Below, one piece after another: positions 1-8,472 of a stretch of 64,000 nucleotides of DNA. A program made the position numbers and the translations under genes. The notes under the pieces are model-generated. The model searched no databases, had not been told where the DNA came from, and worked only from the letters and a program-made list of their open reading frames with translations. Origin of the DNA: an uncultured Gammaproteobacteria bacterium (GTDB taxonomy: Bacteria; Pseudomonadota; Gammaproteobacteria; Pseudomonadales; Pseudohongiellaceae); the NCBI GenBank assembly GCA_903837345.1, contig CAILUG010000023.1, forward strand, positions 111,461 to 175,460, read 5' to 3'. The stretch's first letter is position 1. Each line of letters starts with the position of its first letter.

Positions 1-1
1 G

Positions 2-241
2 GAACAATTCGTGTGGGCGTTGACCAAGAAACTGATGACTTTCGCACTTGGCCGCAGTGTTGAGTATTACGATATGCCGGTGGTGCGCAGTGTGGTGAAA
101 CAGGCTGCCGCCAGTGATTACCGCTTCGAAGCGATTGTGCAGGGCATCGTGGCAAGCCCGGCTTTCCAGATGAAGTCGATGCCGGTAATCGAAAACAAGG
201 ACGAAGCCAAAAAGGGCAGTGCGCTCACGCTCAACCAGTAA
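2..241 (+). CDS. DUF1592/DUF1585-type protein, C-terminal end (5' partial)
   Basis: Only the last 79 codons are in the window; the frame is open from the first base, so the gene begins upstream. The residues include FALGRSVEYYD and a terminal SPAFQMKS block, which resemble the PSD2 (DUF1585) domain that closes the large DUF1587/1592/1588/1585 proteins first noted in planctomycetes. Those proteins are usually secreted and often carry cytochrome-type domains, but none is visible in this fragment. The next gene encodes an HXXSHH (DUF1552) protein, the usual genomic partner of this family, which strengthens the call. Function is unknown. Confidence 0.8.
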   Translation, partial: EQFVWALTKKLMTFALGRSVEYYDMPVVRSVVKQAAASDYRFEAIVQGIVASPAFQMKSMPVIENKDEAKKGSALTLNQ

Positions 242-262
242 CAGGCAAGCAACAGCAAGAAA

Positions 263-330
263 CGTAACAGCACGAATCGTAACAGCACGAATCGTAACAG
301 CACGAATCGTAACAGCACGAATCGTAACAG
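263..330. repeat. 15-bp tandem repeat, 4.5 copies
   Basis: Four perfect copies of CGTAACAGCACGAAT start at 263, 278, 293 and 308, followed by an 8-bp partial copy (323-330). The array fills most of the gap between the DUF1585-type gene and the HXXSHH gene. The last partial copy runs into the ribosome binding site AGGAG (329-333) of the next gene. A change in copy number would move the two genes apart in 15-nt steps without altering either protein. Confidence 0.95.
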
Positions 331-342
331 GAGAGAAAGCTT

Positions 343-1659
343 ATGTTTATTACCAAGAAGCATTTATCCCGCAGAACGGTATTACGTGGCTTGGGGACAA
401 CCATTGCGCTGCCCTTCCTGGATGCCATGGTGCCAGCGGCAACGGCTCTTGCAAATACGGCAGCGGCTCCCAAGCCGCGCATGGGCTTTTTCTATCTGCC
501 ACATGGCGCGGTGATGAAAGACATGACGCCGGACATCGTCGGCAAGGATTTTGATCTCAAGCCGATCCTGAAACCGCTGGAGAACTACCGGAAATACGTG
601 ACAGTAGTGTCAGGCCTCGACAACAAATCCGCCCGCAGTGGTGCAGTGCACGCCATCACGCCCGGTACCTGGCTGAGTTGTGTGCCACCACGTCGCAGCA
701 ATGCACCGTTTGGCGGCGTCACCGCTGACCAGGTGGCAGCCAAACATATCGGGCAGGGCACTGCCATGCCGTCGCTGGAAGTGGCTACCGAAGAAAAAGG
801 CGGCAGCTCGGCCTGTGACGGCACTTACGGTTGCAGCTTTGGCAACACCATTTCATTCAGTTCGCCCACCAGTCCGTTGCCGATGGAATACAGCACCAAG
901 AAATTTTTCGCGAAGCTGTTTGGTGAAGGCCGCTCCGACCAGGAACGCGCGCGCATCGCCAATGACTACAAGAGCATGCTCGACATGGTCAATGAAGAAA
1001 CCGGCAGCCTGAAAAAAACCCTGGGCGCTTCCGATCAGGTGGTGCTGGATGGTTATCTCGACAGCGTGCGTGAAATCGAGCGCCGGGTGCACAACGTGGA
1101 AACCCGGGATCTGTCCAAGTATGAATTGCCGAATATTCCGGTTGGTATTGCCAATTTCGATGAGCACCTCAACCTGATGTTCGACATGATCGCACTGTCT
1201 TTTCAGGCTGACATGACCCGCGTGGTCACCTTCATGATGGCGGCAGAAGTCAGTGCCCAGGCCTATACCCATATCGGCATTCCGGATGCGTTCCATCCGT
1301 TGTCGCACCACAACAACAACCCCGCCAACCTTGCCAAACTGACCAAGCTGCAAGCCTGGCATGTGGAAATGTTTGCGCGCTTCATGGGCAAATTGTCGAA
1401 AATGCAGGAAGGCGAAAATTCCATCCTCGACAATTCGATTTTCCTGTACGGCGGCAACATGTCGAACAGCAACAACCACGATCACTATCCGCTGCCAACC
1501 GTGGTGCTTGGTGGTGGTGCCGGCAAGATCAAGGGCAACCAGCATCTGAAGTTCGACAATCAGGAACCGCTGGCCAACCTGCTGCTGACACTGTTGCAAC
1601 GTGCCGGCGTGCCGGCGGAAAAGCACGGCGACAGCACAGGCACGTTTGAAGCGGTATAA
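343..1659 (+). CDS. HXXSHH (DUF1552) family protein with Tat signal
   Basis: 438 residues. The N-terminus has a twin-arginine signal (SRRTVLRG, Arg10-Arg11, then a hydrophobic stretch), so the protein is probably exported folded. Residues 318-323 read HPLSHH, the motif that names Pfam HXXSHH (formerly DUF1552). An NNN run follows it. The length is typical of the family. The start is supported by AGGAG at 329-333, 9 nt upstream. The gene lies downstream of a DUF1585-type gene and 10 nt upstream of an ankyrin gene, so all three could be co-transcribed. The biochemical role of the family is not established; I infer only an envelope location. Confidence 0.85.
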   Translation: MFITKKHLSRRTVLRGLGTTIALPFLDAMVPAATALANTAAAPKPRMGFFYLPHGAVMKDMTPDIVGKDFDLKPILKPLENYRKYVTVVSGLDNKSARSGAVHAITPGTWLSCVPPRRSNAPFGGVTADQVAAKHIGQGTAMPSLEVATEEKGGSSACDGTYGCSFGNTISFSSPTSPLPMEYSTKKFFAKLFGEGRSDQERARIANDYKSMLDMVNEETGSLKKTLGASDQVVLDGYLDSVREIERRVHNVETRDLSKYELPNIPVGIANFDEHLNLMFDMIALSFQADMTRVVTFMMAAEVSAQAYTHIGIPDAFHPLSHHNNNPANLAKLTKLQAWHVEMFARFMGKLSKMQEGENSILDNSIFLYGGNMSNSNNHDHYPLPTVVLGGGAGKIKGNQHLKFDNQEPLANLLLTLLQRAGVPAEKHGDSTGTFEAV

Positions 1660-1669
1660 GGGGAAAGCC

Positions 1670-3166
1670 ATGAATCGTGCAGCACTTTGTCTCAGCCTGG
1701 CCGCGCTGGTTTTTGCGCCATTCATCAATGCTGCGTCGTTGCTGGAAAGTGTTCGCTCCGGCAATCAGGAAGCGGCGTTTGCTGCGCTCAAGCAAGGTGC
1801 GGATGTCAACAGTGCCGAATCCAACGGCACCACGGCTTTGCACTGGGCGGTACATAACGGCAATGTCGAGCTGGTCGAGAAACTGATCAAGGCCGGTGCC
1901 AAAGTGAATGCCATGAACAATTATGGCGCCAGTCCGATGTCGGAAGCGGCTGAGTTGGGCAATGCCGGAATTGTAGCTGCGTTGCTGAAAGCCGGCGCCA
2001 ATGTGGAATCACCCAATGCCGATGGCGAAACCGCGCTGATGATCGTGGCGCGTTCCAGCAATACTGAAACCGCCGAGCTGTTGTTGAAAGCTGGTGCCAA
2101 GGTGAATGCCACCGAAAAATGGCGCGGCCAGAATGCTGTGATCTGGGCCGCGGCGCAGTCGCAACCAAAGATGTTGCAACTGTTGCTGAAGGCCGGTGGT
2201 GATCCCAATTCCCGCTCAATACTGAATGAACGTGATCGCCAGATTTCTGCCGAGCGCCGCTTCCAGTGGCGTCCGGCCGGCGGCATGACTGCGCTGATTT
2301 ATGCTGCACGCGAAGGCTGTCTCGAATGCGCGAAGCTGCTGGTGAAGGCCGGCGCTGACATCGACAAGGGCGATGCCGAGAATGTCACCGCGCTGCTCAC
2401 TGCCATCATCAATCTGCACTTTGATACGGCGAAATACCTGATTGAAGCCGGTGCCAACGTCAACAAGTGGAGCCTGCGCGGCGAGAACCCGATTTATTCG
2501 GCAGTCGATGTGAACACGGTCCCGCATGGCGGCTATCCGGATCGTCCTTCGGTGGACGCCACCACCAGTTTGCAAATCATCCAGTTGCTGCTCGACAAAG
2601 GCGCCAACCCGAATCTGCAGCTCAAACTGCAACCCACCTATCGTCACCTGAAAGACGATCGCGGTGCCGATGGCATCCTCGGCATCGGTGCCACGCCGTT
2701 GCTGCGCGCTGCCAAAGCCTTTGATGTGCCGGCGATGGAGTTGTTGATCAAGCATGGCGCACTTCCCAACCTGCCCAACCATACCGGCATCACTCCTACG
2801 ATGGCCGCCGCCGGCCTGGGCTCGAACAATATTGACACGCGTGGCGATTACACCGTGCCTTTGGTTGCCAGGCAGTCAAAAGACGCGTTGGCCTTCATGC
2901 TTGCGCACGGCGGCAATCTCAATGAGCAGGACAACACCGGTCGCACTGCACTGCATGGTGCAGCCAGCTGGGGCTGGAATGATGCAGTTTCGTTTCTGAT
3001 TGCACAGGGTGCTGATGTAAAACTCAAGGACAAAAGCGGCCTGACTCCACTGGACATCGCCATGGGCAAGTCCGGCGCTGCTGCAGGACGCGGCAACAGC
3101 GGCACCATTCACAAAGACACTGCAGACCTGATCCAGAATGCATTGCTCAAGTCCGGCATCCAGTAA
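1670..3166 (+). CDS. Secreted ankyrin-repeat protein
   Basis: 498 residues. The first about 21 residues form a Sec-type signal peptide ending INAAS. The rest is a nearly continuous series of ankyrin repeats with recurring TALHWA, GADVN and LLLKAGA signatures, about ten copies, including longer insertions near residues 185-210 and 275-340. Ankyrin repeats mediate protein-protein contacts; no enzymatic domain is visible. The start ATG at 1670 follows AGGGGAAA and lies 10 nt after the stop of the HXXSHH gene, so it is probably in the same transcript. Ankyrin proteins beside DUF1592/DUF1552 genes suggest a shared periplasmic complex, which is inference. Confidence 0.85.
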   Translation: MNRAALCLSLAALVFAPFINAASLLESVRSGNQEAAFAALKQGADVNSAESNGTTALHWAVHNGNVELVEKLIKAGAKVNAMNNYGASPMSEAAELGNAGIVAALLKAGANVESPNADGETALMIVARSSNTETAELLLKAGAKVNATEKWRGQNAVIWAAAQSQPKMLQLLLKAGGDPNSRSILNERDRQISAERRFQWRPAGGMTALIYAAREGCLECAKLLVKAGADIDKGDAENVTALLTAIINLHFDTAKYLIEAGANVNKWSLRGENPIYSAVDVNTVPHGGYPDRPSVDATTSLQIIQLLLDKGANPNLQLKLQPTYRHLKDDRGADGILGIGATPLLRAAKAFDVPAMELLIKHGALPNLPNHTGITPTMAAAGLGSNNIDTRGDYTVPLVARQSKDALAFMLAHGGNLNEQDNTGRTALHGAASWGWNDAVSFLIAQGADVKLKDKSGLTPLDIAMGKSGAAAGRGNSGTIHKDTADLIQNALLKSGIQ

Positions 3167-3428
3167 CCGGTTACTCTGAAGTTCATTCTACCCACCCTGG
3201 AATAAGGCGTTCTTCCAGGCCTGGCTTCTACCCTTCCTGACCTGCATTCAAGCAAGTCACCACCAACAGTCATTTGTACGCTACCGCCCGGACGAGCTCA
3301 GGGCGATAGCCTGATCATGCCATTGTCTTTCTTGTTCCTCTCCTTTGTGTTGAGCCTGTTCCTTTGGAGTTGGGTGTAAAGCAGAACGCATTTGAAAATC
3401 TGAAAAATAAAAATTGACGGAGAATGGT

Positions 3429-6400
3429 ATGCGTTCACGCGTCCCCTGCACATTGCTGCAGGTTCTGCCTTTGTTCTGGGCTGGCTTGGGCATGGCTGCT
3501 GATTTGCCAGCAAGCAACGATGCTCAGCTATCAACAGCACTCAACCACATGAACCCGGGTGACACCATTATCCTGGCCGCAGGAATATATGCTGGCCCCA
3601 TAGTGCTGAACACCGATAACGTCAAGTTACAGGGAAATGCCGGCACGATTATCAATATAGTGCAAGCCGGGTTCGGCACTGCTGCCAGCGGTATCGGTAT
3701 CGACATTGCTGCCACTGGCATTGTAATCAGCGGAGTGGAGATCAGAGGCCCCTATGCAGCGCGGTCATTTACCCAGATTGACTGGAACCTCGAAGGCAGC
3801 AGCATCGGCATCCAGGTCAGACCGAATACGTCTGCCACTATCAAGAACTCTGTTGTCAGGGACACACGCACGGGCATATCAGTGCTCCAATCTGCTTCTG
3901 CAGTCAGCATCACCGGCAACCTCATCGACAACACCGAAGGCTCCATTTTTCTGCGTTCAGATGCGCTTGTCAGCAATAATTCGACAGGGGTCACCGGCAA
4001 TGAGTGGGATATTGAGGTGCTGGCAAGCCTGTACCCCGCAGCACCAATCGCCCTGAAAATCCTGCCTGATCAGTCCAGTCTCGCAAACTACGGGATTGCA
4101 GTGATGGAGCTGTCAGCGGGTAATGGCGGTATGTCCGTGCTGGACCGGCGCTTTGCCGACAGCAACCGCTCGCATATTTTTATAAAACAAGGCTTCAGCC
4201 CGGGCCCGCTGGATGACATTGGACCTGATAACGGACTTGGCAACCTGAGACAGCCCTATGGTGCTGTACAACATGGCATAACTGCAGTAGTCCCGTATGG
4301 ACGCATCACTGTCTATCCCGGCAGCTATACCGAAGGTCACACCCATACCAGTCTTGGTGGAACCATGGATGCAGGTGAGGTATTCGGCTTGCACGTTTAC
4401 AAGGACGGTATCACGCTGCAGGGCGTCGATATGGCTGGACGCCCCATTGCTGGTCCGGATCTGACACAGGCAACAATTACAGCAGCCCATGTCTCGGGAT
4501 TCCAAACTGCCCATTTTGTGTTTGGTGACAACGTCACCATCAACGGCCTGAGATTTCTGACCAAGCCCGGCGAAGAGAGCAAGAACCTTGAAGTAGTAGG
4601 CAACAACTTCACGCTGCGTAATTCGGTAATTGACAATGTGGGTGAGGGTGGTGAATACGGGACCATCGTTTTATACATGTCTGAATTCGGCCTTGTTGAA
4701 GGCAAGGTCAAGGATGTTGAAACCTTTACCATAGAAAATAACAACTTTGTTGCAGGGCCCAACACTGACCGACTTGTTGTGCTGGCTAATGGTGCTGGCA
4801 ACGCCAGTGCCAAGGCCAACAGGATATTCAGAAACAATTCAATTACCGGTAATCAGACCTATGAAGAAGGCATTCGCTTCGCAGGAGTAGTGCCCGGGTT
4901 TTCCCATCTCGCCTTGCAGGTCGGCGCCGTGACTATTGAAGGCAATACTTTCACTGACCTGGCCATTCCTGTGTTTGCGCGCGGCCTTGACCTGCCGGAC
5001 ATGGGGCTGAATGAAATCTTCACCAGCAACACTTTCAAAGGCGGTGCAGCGCTTGCGTATGCAGGCAGTACCAACACTGCGCGCGTCAAGGCGTCTCCAT
5101 ACCAGGACACGTCCGTCACACCGGCTGCCAACTACAATCTCAATTGGTCTGCAATAACCGCGGGTCTTCAGGATGCCATGTATTTCGCACAGGATGGTGA
5201 CACGGTCAAAGCAAAAGCTGGTATCTATGGCGGTGATCTGGCTGTAACCAAAGCTCTTGCACTTGATGGAGGGGGCAGGGCTGCAAGCATTCAAGGTTCT
5301 CTCATCATCACCAGTGCTGCGAGCGGCGCTACCATCACCGGTTTTGACATTACAAACCCGACCGGCTCCGCAGGCATTGAAATCATAGGCGCAAGTAATG
5401 TGTCAATTCGCAACAACTCGTTGCATGACATCGGGACTGCTTTCACAGGATCGACACAGGCAATAACTGTGTTGCAAGGGAGCGCTTCATTCAACAACAT
5501 CACGATTGCCAATAACACCATCAACAATGTCGGCAACGCAGGCAGCACCGGCAGCACCATGGGAATTTATATCGGGGACAGCATCGCCACCAATTTGCTG
5601 TCCAATATCGTGATTACCGGCAATGCCATCAGCGGCATCAAGGCCGGTGCAAGCGCGTGCCCGCCGGCCATTTCCGATATCACTTGCAAAGGTGCCTACG
5701 GCATCCTGGTCAATTATGGTTTCAGCGGAACCGGTACTGTAGACAGGCTGGTGATAACCAATAACACCATTGCCGGCTTGTCAGGAGGATGGGTGCGTGC
5801 CATTGGTCTCGAAGCTGTAACAACCAATTCCAGTGTAACCTTCAACACCATCAGCGACCTGTCAGCGCCTCTTCACGATGAGGCTGCGATATTCTTTGAG
5901 GGCAATAGTGCGGCCGCAACTGTCATACTGCAAAACAACAAGTTGACAGGTGGAAAATACGGCGTTGCGCTGGCCACCTCGATGCCGGCGAACATCAGCG
6001 TGGATGCAGAGCATAACTGGTGGGGTGCAGCCACCAGCCCGGCAGCCCGTGTGTCTGGCAGTGTGAATTTCACACCATGGTTTCTGGATGCCGGCCTGAC
6101 CACGCTTTACTCTGTACCGCTCCCTCCGGAATCAACTCCGACCGAAAAGCTGAACATCATCATCAGTGGGGCTGTAATTCCTGGTGCGGGCGGCAACATC
6201 ACCGATCAAACGGTTGCAACCATCAGCGTGGCAGCTGACAGGTCAACAACGCTGGTGGCCGATATTGTGACCAGCATTGTAACGACCGATACCGGTAGCA
6301 CGCTTGATACCCTGGCGGTGATCACCAAGATCATCAGTGTCTCCGGCCAGGCGGTGGAGATAGCTTCATCCCAGGCAAATACCCAAAGTACGGCTAGTCT

Positions 6401-7715
6401 GGTCGATTCCGGCGCGCAGTCCCTGAACAGCTTTGCAACACTGCTTGATGCCATCGACCACAAGGTAAAAAACCTGGGGAGCAATGTTGCATTGTCGCCT
6501 GCGCAAAAAGACCAGGTGCAGCAGTACACACTGCAAAATGTTGCCTCTGCCGGGAAGATCATCGACGCATCAACCAATGCAGTAACCAGCAATGCAATTA
6601 TGGACACGGTTGGCAAGATCACAACCAGCAACCTTGATCTTGGCGTTGTGTTAAACACAGTACAAAAAACAGCATTGGTTGACATGGCAAACAAAGCAAC
6701 TGACAGCAATGCTTCGCTGGAAACCCGGTTGGGAACCGGCATATCAGTCAAGCCGGAAAACAAAGGGCTGATTTCAGCGGCTGACCTGACTGTTGCGCTT
6801 GCAGGCTCTGGCGTGACAAGTGACAGACAGAACTCGTTCCTTGCGTATCTGGGAGCTTCAATAAACCCTTCAGATGTGGCACTTGGGAACAAGACCGGCA
6901 AAGACTCGATAAACGACGGTCTTGACTCAATTGATAAAGCGGCGACATTTACTTTCGATGCAAAATCGGGAACAGCCTTCTTTACATTTGGCGGAGTCGG
7001 CTCAACGACAGTCAGCCCTGTAATTGGCCATTCAATCTTTGCGCTCACTATGCCGAAAACAATTCCGGCGCGGATCATAACGACCAGCGTCGTGTCGTCT
7101 TCAGTACCCACAGGCACGCTGGTCCTTGCCGATGGTTCCGTGGTCATTACATCGGACAACATCTCCAGTACGCTTGTGCCTGCGTCTTACGATGCAATCG
7201 GCTTGTTTGCTGATCTGAGCAAATATGGCAGTGTGGTCATGGATGATTCCGGCCGATTGTCGGTGTTCGGTACTACTTTCCGTTTTTCCGGCACGTTTGA
7301 TTTTGCCGGCGTGATAGTGGGGCAATCCACACCAGTCGTTGCCACTGTGGTCAACCCGCCAATGGCAGGGACCGATGAGGCCAATGTTGCCTTCTTCTAC
7401 AGTTTGACATACCGCGACGGTGTGCAGCAGGTTGTCCAACCTTACATCCACGATGACGGGTTTGTATCCTCACTGCGCAGTTACGGACTCGAACCAAAAG
7501 TCGACCGTAATAACGGAGTGATCGCCATTAACGGCGCCTTCTACCGTCCGTCCTATTTCGTTTATGCCAGGGATGCAGCTGCTGTCGCCCAGTGGAACGC
7601 CGGAAAAGATCAAAGCGGGCTCAGTTACCGCAGCGCCGATCTGAACGGTGATGGCACGCTGGATGTTGAAGTGATTTCGGCTACCGGGATGCAGGCTGTT
7701 TACCGACTGAAGTGA
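3429..7715 (+). CDS. Large secreted right-handed beta-helix protein
   Basis: 1428 residues. A signal peptide (about residues 1-22, ending GMAAD) is followed by three blocks of parallel beta-helix (PbH1/NosD-like) repeats, seen as recurring NNxI, ITGN and GIxV turns: roughly residues 25-200, 270-560 and 580-875. The last block ends with NWWG near residue 862, a common terminus of such helices. A helix-rich linker (about 890-1180) precedes a beta-rich C-terminus with a calcium-type loop DLNGDGTLD (1404-1412). The start ATG 3429 is chosen because of GGAG at 3419-3422; an in-frame TTG at 3414 has none. It could be a polysaccharide-binding or degrading protein or an adhesin; no catalytic residues could be assigned. 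Confidence 0.8.
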   Translation: MRSRVPCTLLQVLPLFWAGLGMAADLPASNDAQLSTALNHMNPGDTIILAAGIYAGPIVLNTDNVKLQGNAGTIINIVQAGFGTAASGIGIDIAATGIVISGVEIRGPYAARSFTQIDWNLEGSSIGIQVRPNTSATIKNSVVRDTRTGISVLQSASAVSITGNLIDNTEGSIFLRSDALVSNNSTGVTGNEWDIEVLASLYPAAPIALKILPDQSSLANYGIAVMELSAGNGGMSVLDRRFADSNRSHIFIKQGFSPGPLDDIGPDNGLGNLRQPYGAVQHGITAVVPYGRITVYPGSYTEGHTHTSLGGTMDAGEVFGLHVYKDGITLQGVDMAGRPIAGPDLTQATITAAHVSGFQTAHFVFGDNVTINGLRFLTKPGEESKNLEVVGNNFTLRNSVIDNVGEGGEYGTIVLYMSEFGLVEGKVKDVETFTIENNNFVAGPNTDRLVVLANGAGNASAKANRIFRNNSITGNQTYEEGIRFAGVVPGFSHLALQVGAVTIEGNTFTDLAIPVFARGLDLPDMGLNEIFTSNTFKGGAALAYAGSTNTARVKASPYQDTSVTPAANYNLNWSAITAGLQDAMYFAQDGDTVKAKAGIYGGDLAVTKALALDGGGRAASIQGSLIITSAASGATITGFDITNPTGSAGIEIIGASNVSIRNNSLHDIGTAFTGSTQAITVLQGSASFNNITIANNTINNVGNAGSTGSTMGIYIGDSIATNLLSNIVITGNAISGIKAGASACPPAISDITCKGAYGILVNYGFSGTGTVDRLVITNNTIAGLSGGWVRAIGLEAVTTNSSVTFNTISDLSAPLHDEAAIFFEGNSAAATVILQNNKLTGGKYGVALATSMPANISVDAEHNWWGAATSPAARVSGSVNFTPWFLDAGLTTLYSVPLPPESTPTEKLNIIISGAVIPGAGGNITDQTVATISVAADRSTTLVADIVTSIVTTDTGSTLDTLAVITKIISVSGQAVEIASSQANTQSTASLVDSGAQSLNSFATLLDAIDHKVKNLGSNVALSPAQKDQVQQYTLQNVASAGKIIDASTNAVTSNAIMDTVGKITTSNLDLGVVLNTVQKTALVDMANKATDSNASLETRLGTGISVKPENKGLISAADLTVALAGSGVTSDRQNSFLAYLGASINPSDVALGNKTGKDSINDGLDSIDKAATFTFDAKSGTAFFTFGGVGSTTVSPVIGHSIFALTMPKTIPARIITTSVVSSSVPTGTLVLADGSVVITSDNISSTLVPASYDAIGLFADLSKYGSVVMDDSGRLSVFGTTFRFSGTFDFAGVIVGQSTPVVATVVNPPMAGTDEANVAFFYSLTYRDGVQQVVQPYIHDDGFVSSLRSYGLEPKVDRNNGVIAINGAFYRPSYFVYARDAAAVAQWNAGKDQSGLSYRSADLNGDGTLDVEVISATGMQAVYRLK

Positions 7716-7826
7716 CTGAAACAGCAGGAGCCGTTGTCAGTCTGGATGAAACCTGCAACTGGTGCAGGCTTCCGCAAAAGTGGTTAGCACAAACGAGTAG
7801 ATTGTGGGTTCAGTGCCGGATATCCC

Positions 7827-7848
7827 GGCCTGGCGTTTAAGCCAGGCC
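7827..7848 (-). terminator. Stem-loop spanning the MarC-family stop codon
   Basis: Perfect 8-bp arms GGCCTGGC (7827-7834) and GCCAGGCC (7841-7848) flank a 6-nt loop that contains the TAA stop of the leftward MarC-family gene. There is no U-run after it, so it may be a transcript-stabilising or weak termination structure. A second smaller hairpin (CCTGCA/TGCAGG, 7752-7768) follows the beta-helix gene on the other strand. Confidence 0.35.
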
Positions 7849-8466
7849 AGGCAACAGCGTCTTGATGCCATCGACAATAAACTCCACCGCCATTGCGGCC
7901 AGAATCAATCCCATAACGCGTGACGCAATGTTCATCGAAGTCTGGCTCAGATGCTTGCCGATCTGCGGCGCCAGGTGAAAACACGCCCACACGATCAGCG
8001 CCACCAGCAAACAAATGCCAATCAGTATCATCTTGTGAACAAGAGTCGGTGATTGCTGACTGAACAGGATCACGGTGCTGATCGCGCCGGGGCCGGCCAG
8101 CAACGGCAGCGCCAGCGGCACCACGCCGATGGCGGTGGAGTTGACAGCTTCCTCGTCTTCTTCCGGTGTGCTGCGGGTGCGACTGGTTTTGGCTTGCAGC
8201 ATGTCGAAGGCGATGCTCAGCAACAGAATGCCGCCCGCGACCCGGAACCCTTCAATGCTGATGTTGAAGATATGAAGGATGCCTGATCCTGCTACCACAC
8301 TGATCGCCAGAATGCAGGCCACCGCCAGCGCGGATGTGCGGGCGATACGCTTGCGTTGCGCTTGTACGTTGTCGGTAAAATTCAGAAACAGCGGCACTGT
8401 GCTGAGCGGGCTGACGATCGCGATCAGGCCGGTGAGCATGCGCAAATAATCATTCCAGTTGAGCAT
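7837..8466 (-). CDS. MarC family integral membrane protein
   Basis: 209 residues with about six hydrophobic segments. The N-terminus LTGLIAIVSPLSTVPLFLNF is characteristic of the MarC/UPF0056 family (E. coli YchE, YhgN), as is the LPLLAGPGAIST segment in the middle. These inner-membrane proteins have no agreed function; the original link to multiple antibiotic resistance was not upheld. The start codon lies 6 nt after the stop of the NHL-repeat gene, so the two are likely co-transcribed from the right. Its own ribosome binding site is weak, consistent with translational coupling. Confidence 0.9.
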   Translation of the reverse strand: MLNWNDYLRMLTGLIAIVSPLSTVPLFLNFTDNVQAQRKRIARTSALAVACILAISVVAGSGILHIFNISIEGFRVAGGILLLSIAFDMLQAKTSRTRSTPEEDEEAVNSTAIGVVPLALPLLAGPGAISTVILFSQQSPTLVHKMILIGICLLVALIVWACFHLAPQIGKHLSQTSMNIASRVMGLILAAMAVEFIVDGIKTLLPGLA

Positions 8467-8472
8467 TGCGTG

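Noticed and set aside
118..482. Open frames encoding repeated RFVLLRFVLL and DSCCYDSCCY peptides
   Set aside because: They are translations of the 15-bp tandem repeat on the minus strand, with no ribosome site or homology.
853..1764. A 303-codon minus-strand frame opposite the HXXSHH gene
   Set aside because: Composition and lack of start signal mark it as a shadow of the real gene on the other strand, which has Tat signal, motif and ribosome site.
3281..3309. Imperfect hairpin CTACCGCCC/GGGCGATAG after the ankyrin gene
   Set aside because: One mismatch in the stem and no following U-run; not convincing as a terminator.
6206..7162. A 318-codon minus-strand frame inside the beta-helix gene
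   Set aside because: It is antisense to a well-supported gene and has no recognisable domain or ribosome site.
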